This document shows, one piece after another, positions 45,301 through 56,706 of a stretch of DNA of 64,000 bases (its first letter is position 1; every line of letters begins with the position of its first letter). The notes below the pieces were generated by a model. It was given only the letters and a program-made list of their open reading frames with translations, ran no database searches and was not told the origin of the DNA. The stretch covers positions 85,525,482 through 85,589,481 of the forward strand of contig NC_073626.1 of the NCBI RefSeq assembly GCF_029407905.1, in the 5' to 3' direction. The translations under genes were made by a program, and so were the position numbers. The stretch is from Bubalus kerabau. Lineage: Eukaryota > Chordata > Mammalia > Artiodactyla > Bovidae.

Positions 45301-46144
45301 CTGTTGTTGTTCAGTATCTCAGTCATGTCTGACTCTTTGCAACCCCATGGACTGCAGCACACCAGGCTTCCTGGTCCTTCAACATCTCCAGGAGTTTGCT
45401 CAAACATGTGCATTGAATCAATGATGCCATCCAACCATCTCATCCTCTGGCGTCCCCTTCTTTTCCTGCCTTCAATCTTTTCAAGCATCAGAGTCTTTTC
45501 AAATGAGTCAACTCTTTGCATCAAGTGGCCAAAGTATTGGAGTTTCAGCTTCACCATCAGTCCTTCCAATGAATATTCAGGACTGATTTCCTTTAGGATG
45601 GACTGGTTGGATCTCCTTGCAGTCCAAGGGACTCTCAAGAGTCTTCTCCAACACCACAGTTCAAAAGCATCAATTCTTCAGAGCACAGTTTCTTTATAGT
45701 CCAACTCTCTCATCCATACATGACTACTGGAAAAACCATAGCTTTGACTAGACGGACTTTCGTTAACAAAGTGATGTCTCTGCTTTTCAATACTTTGTCT
45801 AGATTTGACATAGATTTTCTTCCAGTGAGCAAGTGTCTTTTAATTTCGTGGTTGCAGTCACCTTTTGAGGTGATTTTGGAGCCTAAGAAAATAAAGTTTG
45901 TCATTATTTTCATTGTTTCCCCATCTATTTGCCATGAAGTGATGGGACCAGATGCCATGATCTTTGTTTACTGAATGTTGAGTTTTAAGCCAGATTTTTC
46001 ACTCTCCTCTTTCACTTTCATCAAGAGGCTCTTTAGTTCCTCTTCACTTTCTGCTATAAGGGTGGTGTCATCTGTATGTCTGAGGTTATTGATATTTCTC
46101 CCGGCAATCCTGATTCCAGCTCATGCTTCATCCAGCCTGGCATT

Positions 46145-46396
46145 TCACATGATGTACTCTGCATACAAGCTAAATAAGCGGGGTGGCAGTATACAGCCTT
46201 GACGTACTCCTTTCCTGATTTGAAACCAGTCTCTTGTTCCACATCTGGTTCTAACTGTTGCTTCTTGACCTGCATACAGGTTTTGCAGGAGGCAGGTAAG
46301 GTGGTCTGGCATTCCCATCTCTTTAAGAATTTTCCACAATTTGTTGTGATCCACATGGTCAAAGGCTCTTGTGTAGTCAATGAAGCAGAAGTACAT
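46145..46396 (-). pseudogene. BovB RT fragment (motif A to B)
   Basis: 83 codons with FCFIDYTRAFDHVDH (motif A) and GVRQGCILPP (motif B; usually LSP). Frame is lost before motif C. Part of the 45301-48168 element. Confidence 0.82.
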
Positions 46397-46588
46397 GTTT
46401 TTCTGGAATTCTCTTGCTTTTTCTATGATCCAATGGATGTTGGCAATTTGATCTCTGGTTCCTTGCCTTTTCTAAATCCAGCTTGAATATGTGGAAATTT
46501 TTGGTTCATGTACTGTTGAAGCCTGGCTTGGAGAATCTTGAGTGTTACTTTGATAGCATGTGAGATGAGTGCAACTGTGTGGTAGTTT

Positions 46589-46864
46589 AGAGAAGGCAAT
46601 GGCACCCCACTCCAGTTCTCTTGCCTGGAAAATCCCATGGATGGAGGAGCCTGGAAGGCTGCAGTCCATGGGGTCACTGAGGGTCAGACACGACTGAGCG
46701 AATTCACTTTCACTTTTCACTTTCATGCATTGGAAAAGGAAATGGCAACCCACTCCAGTGTTCTTGCCTGGAGAATCCCAGGGATGGGAGAGCCTGGTGG
46801 GCTTCTGTCTATGGGGTCACACAGAGTTGCACACGACTGAAGCGACTTAGCAGCAGCAGCAGCA
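46589..46864 (+). mobile_element. Bov-A2 SINE (dimer) inserted in BovB
   Basis: GAGAAGGCAATGGCACCCCA first monomer, AATTCACTTTCACTTTTCAC linker, second monomer, (CAG)n tail. Perfect 12 bp TSD GTGTGGTAGTTT at 46577-46588 and 46865-46876, a piece of BovB. Confidence 0.95.
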
Positions 46865-48168
46865 GTGTGGTAGTTTGAACATTCTTTGGCATTGCCTTTC
46901 TTTGGGATTGGAATGACAACTGACCTTTTCCAGTCCTGTGACCACTGCTGAGTTTTCCATATTTGCTGGCATATTGAGTGAGGCACTTTCATAGCATCAT
47001 CTTTTAGGATTTGAAATAGCTCAGCTGGAATTCCATCACCTCCATGAGCTTTGTTCATAGTGATGCTTCCAAAGGCCCGCTTGACTTTGCATTCCAGGAT
47101 GTCTGGCTCTAAGTGAGTGATCACACCTTTGTGATTATCTAGGTCATGAAGATCTTTTTTTGTACAGTTCTTCTGTGTATTCTTGCCACCTCTTCTAAAT
47201 ATCCTCAGCTTCTCTTAGGTCATACCATTTCTGTCCTTTATTGTGCCCATCTTTGCATGAAATGTTCCCTTGGTATCTCTAATTTTCTTAAAGGGATCTC
47301 TAGTCTTTCCCATTCTATTGTTTTCTTCTATTTCTTCACATTGTTCACTTAGGAAGGCTTCCTTAACTCTCCTTGCTATTCTTCGGAACTCTGCATTAAG
47401 ATAGATATATTTTTCCTTTTCTCCTTTTTCTTTAGCTTCTCTTCTTTTCTCAGCTATTTGTAAGACCTCATCAGACAGCCATTCTGCCTTTTTGAGAATT
47501 TTTTATTGGGGATGGTTTTTATCACTGCCCCTGTACAATGTTATGAACCTCCATCCATAGTTCTGCAGGGATTCTCTCTATCAGATCTAATCCCTTGAAT
47601 CTATTTTTCACTTCCACTATATAATAGATAAGAGATTTGATTTAGGTCATACCTTAATGGCCTAGTGATTTCCCCTATTTTCTTCAATTTAAGTCTGAAT
47701 TTTGCAATGAGGGGTTCATGATCTGAGTCACAGTCAGTTCCTGGTCTTGTTTTGACTGTACAGAGCATCTCTATCTTGCCTGCAAAGAATATAAACAGTC
47801 TAATTTCAGTACTAACCATCTGATTATGTCCACATGTAGAGTTGTTGCTTGTGTTGTTGGAAGAGGATGTTTGCTATGGCCAGTGCGTTCTCTTGGCAAA
47901 ACTCTGTTAGCCTTTGTCCAACTTCATTTTGTACTCCAAGGCCAAATTTTCCTGTTACTCCAGTTATCTCCTGACTTCCTACTTTTGTATTCTAGTCCCC
48001 TATCATGAAAAGGACATCTGTTTTTGATGTTAGTTCTAGAAGGTCTTATAGGTCTTCATAGCACTGTTCAACTACAGCTTCCTTGGCATTACTGGTTGGG
48101 GCATAGACTTGGATTACTATGATAGTGAATGGTTTGCCTTGGAAACTAACAGAGTTCATTCTGTTCGT

Positions 48169-48690
48169 TACTGCAATTACTGGAAAATATAATGTCACAT
48201 TTGGTGTCTTATTAATGGTGAGATATTAGAGGTGTATATGCTAAAATGTTAAAGGCAAGATGCTCCCCATCTTCACTACAGTTTAACATATATCCCTTAT
48301 ATTGAAGTTTTTACCTGTGTACTTAGAATAAAGAAACATTAAAAACAGCATACTAATCGAAAAGGACAATCTCGTGCGTATGTGTGAGAGAGGGAGAAAG
48401 AAAGAGAAATTGAGAGAATGTTAAATATAGCACAAAATTGGATGGAAAGTATACAGATGCTTATAGCCTTATTATTTATTAGGAACTCAAGATATGGACA
48501 ATATTGTATCAGCCATACAAAGAGTGTATTATTAATAAAAACAGACTTGTTTTTTTGCCCTCTAGATACCTATGATGTGATAAAATATACAAACAGACCA
48601 AATAAACAATCAACAAAGTAATATCATTATATTCTAAGACTACCTCTTACAAGAAGCTAAAATATGATTGTTGGCAAATTAAGGATGGAT
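48169..48690. other. Unique AT-rich sequence
   Basis: Contains a GA-rich run (GAGAGAGGGAGAAAGAAAGA) near 48385. No gene. Confidence 0.45.
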
Positions 48691-48702
48691 AACCCTAATA
48701 CA

Positions 48703-48931
48703 GCAGGCTTCCCTGGTGGCTCAGTGATAAAGAACTTGCCTGCCAATGCCGGAGAAGCAAGAGATGCAGGTTCAATCCTGGGTTGGGGAGATCCCCTGGA
48801 GGAGGGCATGGCAACCCACTTCAGTATTCTTGTCTGGAGAATCCCATGGACAGAGGAGCCTGGTGGGCTACAGTCCATGGGGTTGCAAAGAGTCGGACCC
48901 AACTGAAGCGACTTAGCACGCATGCTTGCAC
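48703..48931 (+). mobile_element. Bov-tA SINE with perfect TSD
   Basis: GCAGGCTTCCCTGGTGGCTC, GGTTCAATCCTGGGTTGGGG, CATGGCAACCCACTTCAG, tail GACTTAGCACGCATGC. Perfect 12 bp TSD AACCCTAATACA at 48691-48702 and 48932-48943. Confidence 0.94.
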
Positions 48932-48943
48932 AACCCTAATACA

Positions 48944-51900
48944 AAAAGTTTCTGAGAAGAGGTGGAGCATGAAGGAACGCGTGACAGCCTATATGAGTGG
49001 CAAACAGGAGCAGGGAGGAAAATGAAGCATGAGGACCAACTTGGGCAAAATGTGGCTATTTATGTGAAAAGCACCATATTGCTGGGTTAGTAGCAGGAGC
49101 TCATGTGCACAAGAAATAACCTTGTAAACAAGTTCAGACATTTCAACTCAGGGTGAGCAATTAAGAAAGGAAAAGGGGTGCCTATAAAATATCATTTCCC
49201 TCCATCTCTATGTTTATACTGTTCAAAACTCCACAGAGGTTTGTAGTTGAAAATATACAATAACAGTAATATTAATAATGATGAAGTTAACCTTTATTAA
49301 GCCCTACTGTATACTAACCATTTTGCTAAGTAAGGAATGCTAGCTTCAGCACCTGCAGTGTTCTTTCCTACTGCTCGGTTACTCTCTCAAAATTCATATG
49401 GGCTCTCTGCTGTCACAGAAGCCTGAGTAGAGAGCACTCAGGGGGTTGTATTCTGCCTCCCAGTCAGTCATAAGTGGGGGGCACACCGTGGCCCACCTCC
49501 CATCTGTGTCCGAAGCCCAGAGACACTGAGAGCTCAGGAGGTATTACTGTGCGTGCCCTTTTCATTAGCATTCAGTTTTGGTCTGTTGCTTATGATGAGA
49601 TAGGACAAGCATTTTCAGGGTGCTCCATTAAATTTCTTCCTAACGCCTGAATCTCTTTATGATGGTGGGAAGATAAGATGTCCTTGTCCTCCATGTCCTT
49701 TTATTATTCACTCTAACCTGGTTCTCTAGTGTCTCCATTCACCCATTCTGAAGTCTTCTTTTCCTAATCTTTGTAGATTATTTCTCCATTCTTTTGAAGA
49801 CCGGGTAGTTGGTTCTTAAATGTTTTCTGAGGTCCTTTCATTTCACTGAATTTTAAATATTTCAGCCAATTTGAAGAGTTCATAATGATGAATAAGATTA
49901 AGCTTGGAGCTTAACCTTTTGAAACTGGGTGACGCGTTAACTCGGCTGGAACGCTGGTTAATTTAACAGCAGGAGTTGAATTAACTTGTCACAGCTCTGC
50001 CATTGTTAAATTTCCTGCTTCTGATCCTTGTCCCAATCTTGCAGAGCTCAGTTGTCCTGGGACCAGGGGATGAGTCAGGGTGAAGAAGAGAGTGGAAATG
50101 GGGAAAGAAAGATGGCATGCTTTGTTAGGAGGGGAGCAGCCTGACTAGAAACGGCTAGATGAAAAAATCCGTTTTAGTTGGGGAAGACTAGAAGAGAAAA
50201 AGTGGAGGGGGAGGAAGTTTGAGAAATAAAAGGCAAAGCAAGCGGGTCATAGGGAGGGGGAAGTGAGAAATAGAGACAGGATGAGACAGAGAGAGAGGAA
50301 TATATTATGAGGAGGCAATGGGCGATGTGACTTGAATTTCTTGGAAATGCGTTGCATTCAGCACACTAGAAACCTTTAATAGTGGCAGTCTAGCACTCAA
50401 AAATAAAATCATTTTTAAAATGATTAAAAATACCCTGTGCATTAGGCAAAGCTGAAAATATTGAATCACGGGATAATTTCACAGGTGATCTCAACAAAGA
50501 GAAAAGAGTTTTTTCTAAATTTGGCTCAGCAGAAATTTCTCTAAATTTGTAGATCCATGTCAAATATTTTTGTTAAACACAATTTATTCAGAAAGGAAGA
50601 GAGTAAAAGGTTGAGAGTGGCAGGGAAGGAATAGTTCAGAGAGCAATGAGTCCAAGGAGAGAAGGGGAGAGAGCATGTGGTCTTTCCCCAGGGAAGACGG
50701 GGAGCACATTTGTGGAGGTTGGGGACAGAAAGCAAAAGACAGAAGCAGCTGCAGCGGTTACATTGACAGTTATCTTTTACTTCAACAAAGTATCGGGCAT
50801 TGATGGGCGGTGATCCTCTGTGCACATATTGCCCACCCTATGAATAACTCTCAAACATGCATCATCTCAGGTTTGCTATTCTCGCCCTGACAGGAAGCTG
50901 CGTGCACTAGAGTAAGCATCCGGGCCTTTAGGGCAGAGGCCTAATAACACCTGAAATGCAGGCAAAATAACCAGCCTGCTTCTAAGCACCAGCCACTTTG
51001 AGGTTCATCAATAGAGATCACCTGGAGCCTGTCTTCCTTTCGATTGTTTCAGCAGTGCCTTAACACTGAAAGGACATTTTCTTTTCTATTTGTATGATTT
51101 TGTCTCAGGGCTCACATTATTTTACCGATACTCTAACAGGTTTTCAATTTTCAAGGTAGTTGCCTGAAAAGACTGTTGGCTGTTCAGGAGCCTAACCAAC
51201 ACTCAGTAGCTGGATCTGAAGCGGATTACTAAGGATTCTGGGGCTTTTTGCTTCTGTCCAAAATTACTTTAAGGTATAGCTATCAGACAGCTGGGCTGTG
51301 TCTGATGGATCAAGAGAATGAGGCAAATGGAGAGAAGGTGAAAGGGATAAGTCAGAGATAGAGGACAAGAGGAAGGTTAAAAAAAAAAAAAAGTACAAGA
51401 GAGTTAAAGAGTGAAGGGTTTCTTGTTTAGTTTCAGGATAGAAACTAAACTCTCAAGGCGTTTTTAAATTCACCAGTTGATGTTAAAAGGAACTAAGAAA
51501 GTTTGAATCTGGGAAGCCAGAGAGCAATACACTGAAAAGTAACTGCAGTGATTCGATGACTTACCAGGTAAGACTGAACGTCTCTCCTACATCAAAGCAG
51601 TTGGCTGGAGTTTTGATTGCTTTCACTTTAGATATTCCAAGCAGAGGTACCATCATTGGTGAAGTTTGGGCAGAATTTGAGGGTATAAATTTGCATAGTA
51701 GTGTTAACCACATGCTTCCTTTTTCAGTGGAGGTAAATTAAAAATTTTCTCACCATCGAAAGTGTACATAAGTCTCATAATAAAAGCAACAGTAGTGGGA
51801 GGTGGATTTGTCTTCTTCTCCAGCATAAGGACTTAATTTTTCAAGCTCTAAGGGATCTTTAAATTAGTGTCTAGATAATCAACTCCAAGGGCAGCACTAT

Positions 51901-52050
51901 ATAGAAACTCTAATGCCTTCCTTGAACACAATGGGTCTCAATATTGGCACACCTGAGTTTGATTGGCCTTAGCATTTCCTTTAGATGATGAAAACGAAGT
52001 AGGTGAAATTCAAATTTAAAAAGAGAGGCATGAAACTTTCTACTCTCTTA
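48944..52050. other. About 3.1 kb nearly repeat-free stretch
   Basis: Apart from a weak MIR-like trace at 49270-49340 and an A-run near 51384, I see no SINE, LINE or BovB here, in contrast to the flanks. There is no convincing coding frame: the 94-codon minus frame at 50541-50825 and the 61-codon plus frame at 51556-51741 have no recognisable domain. Possible regulatory sequence, unproven. Confidence 0.5.
49270..49340 (-). repeat. Possible MIR trace
   Basis: CCTTTATTAAGCCCTACTGT then ACTAACCATTTTGCTAAGT resembles the antisense MIR end. Short and weak. Confidence 0.3.
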
Positions 52051-52063
52051 GATGAATAAGACA

Positions 52064-52338
52064 GAGAAGGCAATGGCACCCCACTCCAGTACTCTTGCCT
52101 GGAAAATCTCATGGATGGAGGAGCCTGGAAGGCTGCAGTCCATGGGGTCGCTGAGGGTCAGGCACGACTGAGCGACTTCACTTTCACTTTTCACTTTCAT
52201 GCATTGGAGAAGGAAATGGCAACCCACTCCAGTGTTTTTGCCTGGAGAATCCCAGGGACGGGGGAGCCTGGTGGGCTGCCATCTATGGGGTCGCACAGAG
52301 TCGGACACGGCTGAAGTGACTCAGCAGCAGCAGCAGCA
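52064..52338 (+). mobile_element. Bov-A2 SINE (dimer) with TSD
   Basis: GAGAAGGCAATGGCACCCCA, TTTCACTTTTCACTTTCATG linker, second monomer with CpGs kept (GGGGTCGCACAGAGTCGGAC), (CAG)n. Perfect 13 bp TSD GATGAATAAGACA at 52051-52063 and 52339-52351. Confidence 0.96.
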
Positions 52339-52397
52339 GATGAATAAGACAATGATTTCCACTATGTTTCATGGAACATTATATTACATGAGAAAGA

Positions 52398-52770
52398 TAT
52401 TTCAATGAACTTATTTACAAAACAGAAATAGAGTCAAGAGGGTAAAAAACAAACTTATGGTTACAGGGAGTGGGGAGGGGAAAAGCGGGGAAGAGATAAA
52501 TTGGGAGATTGGGATTGACAAATACATACTACTGTATAAAAAATATATAACTAGTAAATACTTGCTGTAGAGCACAGGGAACTCTATACTCTGTAATGAC
52601 CTATATGGGAAGAGAATCTAAAAAAGATTTATGCATATGTATAACTGGATATATGGATATATGCATGGATATATGCATATGTATAACTGATTCACTTTGC
52701 TGTACAGCTGAAACTAATACAGCTTTGTAAATCAACTATACTCCAATAAAATAAAAAAAAAATAAGAAAA
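52398..52770 (+). mobile_element. Artiodactyl L1 3' end
   Basis: AACTTATTTACAAAACAGAA, AACAAACTTATGGTTACAG, TAGAGCACAGGGAACTCTAT, TTCACTTTGCTGTACAGCTG, GTAAATCAACTATACTCC and an AATAAAA tail. An ATGGATATATGCAT segment is locally duplicated near 52645-52680. Confidence 0.82.
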
Positions 52771-54470
52771 GTACTTTAATACTGTATATTTCCAGGATGT
52801 GGTAAAAAAAAAACCAAAACTTTCCAGACATATTGACTAGGGAATAATTTTCTTCACAGACTATCAATCCTTACACTTTAGAATATAGCTATTTCTTCTT
52901 AAGAATATTATATTAATAGTCACTGTTTCACCAAGCTTTCATGAACATTCTCAGAAGTAATTCACCTACAATCTATTCAGATGCAGGACAGAATTTGACC
53001 GTCCCAGTGCCACCAATATGATTTGGTGGAACTGCTTTGACACAAGGGACGTTTAACTATTTTTGTCATGCGAGCTTAGGCAGCACCTTCAGCTTGTTGT
53101 GACTTCTATTTGCGCTGGACAGTGGTGTCCCATAATTTTAGGGGTACAAGGTAAAGAGGGGCCACAGAGTTGCTACCAGGAAAACTGGTTTTCAAGGTTT
53201 CAGAGTTTCAGTGAGCTGAGAGTTTATTTATGTATATTCTGTAACCACAGAGAGGGGGAGATGCGGGCTTCTCTGCTGCACTGGGACAGGACATCTGTAC
53301 TCCTAGTCAAATGGCTACCCAGGCTCCTCAGTGCTACTTTATGTGCTTGTAATTTCCATTATGCCTTTAGACTGTCATCTTTCAGCATATTTTCATTTAT
53401 TGTTTTTAGCTACGATCAGGGCAGTAATAGGAGAGCAATTCTAGGGAGTGAGAGCACAGATAAAATATGTAGACCCCGGCACCAGTGGGGTCTACTTAGC
53501 CACACCTCATATTTCAGTTCACAGAAATGTGCGCGGGGACTGACATAAGTACTCCCTGTTGTGTTATTGCTTCTGGCTCAGTAGCCCTTTGAGGAGAACG
53601 CAGAATAAAGGACTGCAGAGAACGGGTGCCGTCAAAATGGCAGTGCTAGAGACGGTACCTACAAGCACCCGATAGAGTTTTATGTTTTTTTTAACAAATG
53701 TTTTCTTGATGTTACCTTTAAATCCCACCTGCAATTCCTTCTCTTGCCATCGACATCAGTCGCCTCTCTGCTTTTCAGGCTTCTTTTTGAGGCATCAATG
53801 AACCTAAAGGAAACCAGCATGATGGGAATTTCATGACAACTTGCAGCACATAGCGCTTTCTTGGCAAGCCATGTTATTGAATGGCATTCAGACTCTCACG
53901 GCAGGGCCATGGCTGATCAATAATTTCCAGGAGCCCCTTTTGATTGTGTCAGAAACAAAACCCAAGGAATGTGACTAGACCAGTTAGAAATAGTACCCTG
54001 ACAGGAAAATTTCAGGGCAGTCAAAGGATAAATTATAACATTTGGTTATATTACTATGTGCTAAGGCTCTTTCTTGACAGGAGACATTTGGTTCCTATTT
54101 TCAGGCTACAGAAGACTTTAACTAAGCATAAAGATATGAGTGTCACAAAGGAGTGTTTCAAACAGCTACATTAAGAAATTGAGGTTGTCAAATCTCCCCT
54201 TGTGATTTTAAAGATAAGAAATGATCATCTAGGTATGCACTAAAAAGTTCCATTAGAAAACTCTTTTAAATGCTGTTATTCTGGTAAAGCCTCCCCACAT
54301 GAAATGGAAATAATGTTATGACTCCTAAACTATTTTTTTCTCATTTTTCTAGCAGGAAAGTTTTTCAACTTGCAATATAGTATAGTTACACTTTTTTAGC
54401 TTATTATTTTCTTTAGTAGTAGTAGTTCTACTCATATAAACAGTTGTTGCATGATTAGCCAGAAATTCCA
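52771..54470. other. Unique sequence, includes a 161-codon orphan frame
   Basis: No repeat recognised. The plus frame at 53063-53548 (161 codons) is Cys/Ser/Phe-rich, matches no family I know, and lacks a visible promoter or splice context. I regard it as probably non-coding. Confidence 0.45.
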
Positions 54471-54483
54471 ACAGTTTATTAAC

Positions 54484-54822
54484 CTTTTTTTTTTACTTTT
54501 TAATTGTTTTTCATTTTATTTTTTTAAATTTTATTTTATTTTTAAACTTTACATAATTGTATTAGTTTTGCCAAATATCAAAATGAATCCACCACAGGTA
54601 TACATGTGTTCCCCATCCTGAACCCTCCTCCCTCCTCCCTCCCCATACCATCCCTCTGGGTCGTCCCAGTGCACCAGCCCCAAGCATCCAGTATCCTGCA
54701 TTGTACCTGGACTGGCAACTCATTTCATACATGATATTTTACATGTTTCAATGCCATTCTCCCAAATCTTCCCACCCTCTCCCTCTCCCACAGAGTCCAT
54801 AAGACTGTTCTATACAAAAGAG
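54484..54822 (-). mobile_element. L1-BT 3' end with TSD
   Basis: Antisense: T-rich tail, TTTGCCAAATATCAAAATGA, CCATCCTGAACCCTCCTCCC, GGTCGTCCCAGTGCACCAGC, TACCTGGACTGGCAACTC. TSD ACAGTTTATTAAC / ACAGTTCATTAAC at 54471-54483 and 54823-54835, one mismatch. Confidence 0.94.
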
Positions 54823-54835
54823 ACAGTTCATTAAC

Positions 54836-55046
54836 TTTTAAAATGCATGTCCAGAATACTGCTAAAATATGGGAGACCTCGATAAATATTTTTGGGTGAT
54901 GAGGAACACAAAACCCTCTCTCTTCCTTTGTGTTATGCATGTAGAGAGCAGAAGACATCAACTTTTCCAAACATCACCATCATTAGTGCTATTTATTGAT
55001 GGCTGCATGCATTGAATACAATATGACTGGGAAGAGGGAAAAGGAA
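54836..55046. other. Unique sequence
   Basis: No feature recognised. Confidence 0.4.
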
Positions 55047-55252
55047 GACTTCCTAAGTGGTGCTGGGGATAAAAATTTTGTCTTCCAATGCAGGAGATGC
55101 AAGAGACTTGGGTTCGATCTCTAGGTTGGGAAGATCCCCTGGAGTAGGAAATGGCATCCTCACTCCAATATTCTTGCCTGGGAAATCCCATGGACAGAGG
55201 AGCCTGGCAGGTTACATCTATGGGGCTACAAAGAGTCGGATGCAACTGAGCA
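55047..55252 (+). mobile_element. Bov-tA SINE, diverged
   Basis: GACTTCCTAAGTGGTGCTGG, GGGTTCGATCTCTAGGTTGG, GAAATGGCATCCTCACTCC, CAAAGAGTCGGATGCAACTG. TSD not resolved. Confidence 0.85.
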
Positions 55253-55449
55253 AGGAAAAGGATCTTGGGCTTCTTATTCTCTTGTAAATTTTCAAACTGA
55301 AGGTCAGACTGGCTCCATGAGTATTTTTTAAGCCATAAATGATCATAGTAGAATTCAGAAGAAGATCTCCCAGACTCCAAAGACCTTGTTCACTCTTTAA
55401 TACAAGACTGTGGCCTAGTCAATGACAAAAAGTTGGAACTAACAGGTTA

Positions 55450-55575
55450 TTTTGTTTTCAGCTTCAGTTATTGATCTGTAAAATGTGAATAATGTTGTAT
55501 TCATTCCATACATTTCAAAACTATTGTAAATAAAAGGGATAATTGATATGCAGAAATTAATATAATAGGCTTCTA
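55450..55575 (+). repeat. Possible MIR SINE relic
   Basis: TTCAGTTATTGATCTGTAAA, ATGTGAATAATG, ACTATTGTAAATAAAAGGG follow MIR sense order. Confidence 0.42.
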
Positions 55576-55585
55576 GTTACTGCCA

Positions 55586-55612
55586 TTCATCATCATCATC
55601 ATCATCATCATT
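55586..55612 (+). repeat. (CAT)n microsatellite
   Basis: About nine CAT units, uninterrupted to CATTATCC. Confidence 0.92.
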
Positions 55613-55902
55613 ATCCTCTTCAACCAGTTTGTAATGTGATATGTAGAGTTGTGGTAATAAGTCTTCTTAAAGGGATAAAGTTTATATTGATCAGCACTCT
55701 GAAAGGGTCTGACTTGACAGAGAAGAGGAAAGGTCATTGAAGTTTAGAGGAGATGTATGTGCCATAACTTGGAGGTGAGATAATTTTAATTTAGTTTTAT
55801 AGAGGATCTTTTAATCAAGACTCACTGGCTAGGGTTGAGAGGAGGGGCATATGTGTGATGGCAGTGGCAATAATGGCAGTTAGTAGTTTTCATTCATTTA
55901 TT

Positions 55903-56706
55903 TATCAATAACCTCAGATATGGAGATGACACCATCCTTATGCAGAAAACAAAGAAGAACTAAAGAGCCTCTTGAAATTCAGGAGGAGAGTGAAAAAGTT
56001 GGCTTAAAACTTAACACTCAAAAAACTAAGATCATGCATGGTATCTGATCCCATCAGTGCATGGCAAATAGATGGGGAAACAATGGAAACAGTGAGAAAC
56101 TTTATTTTTGGGGGCTCCAAAATCATGGCAGATGGTGACTGCAGCCATGAAATTAAAAGACACTTGCTCCTTGGAAGAAAAGCTATGACCAACCTAGACA
56201 GTATATTAAAAAACAGTATATTACTTTGCCAATGAAGGTCCATCTAGTCAAAGTTATGGTTTTTCCAGTACTCATGTATGGATGTGAGAGTCAGACTGTA
56301 AAGAAGGCTGAATGCCAAAGAATTGATGCTTTTGAACTGTAGTGTTGTAGGAGACTCTTGAGAGTCCCTTGGACAGCAAGAAATCCAACCAGTCAATCCT
56401 AAAGAAAATAAATCCTGAATATTCATTAGAAGGATGATGTTGAAGCTGAAACTCCAATACTTTGGCCACCTGATGTGAAGAACTGATTTACTGGAAAAGA
56501 CCCTGATGTTGGGAGAGACTGAAGGCAGGAGGAGAAGGGGACTCCAGAGGTTGAGATGGTTGGATGGCCTCACTGACTCGATGGACATGAGTTTGAGCAA
56601 GCTCCAGGAACTAGTGATGAACAGGGAAGCCTGGTGTGCTGCAGTCCATGGGGTCACAAAGAGTCAGACACAACAGAGCGAATGAACTGAACTGAACTGA
56701 ACTGAA
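55903..56706 (+). mobile_element. BovB 3' fragment, diverged, YGDD variant
   Basis: Starts TATCAATAACCTCAGATATG at RT motif C, which reads Tyr-Gly-Asp-Asp (55919-55930) against YADD in the other copies, and ends GAACTGAACTGAACTGAA. Several indels break the frame. Confidence 0.92.

Larger units (their letters stand above)
45301..48168 (-). mobile_element. Long BovB-type element, older, split by a Bov-A2
   Basis: Antisense BovB from TGTTGTTCAGTATCTCAGTC (3' tail) through the C-terminal region, RT (45975-46590 and 46865-47000) and endonuclease (47600-48168), where it is 5'-truncated near AACAGAGTTCATTCTG. About 2.6 kb without the SINE. It is more diverged from the other copies than they are from each other. 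SDH of the endonuclease (CDSDHEPLIAKF, near 47700) is intact; many frameshifts. Confidence 0.93.
55253..55902. other. Mostly unique sequence with MIR-like trace and (CAT)n
   Basis: No gene. Contains the relic at 55450-55575 and the microsatellite at 55586-55612. Confidence 0.4.
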
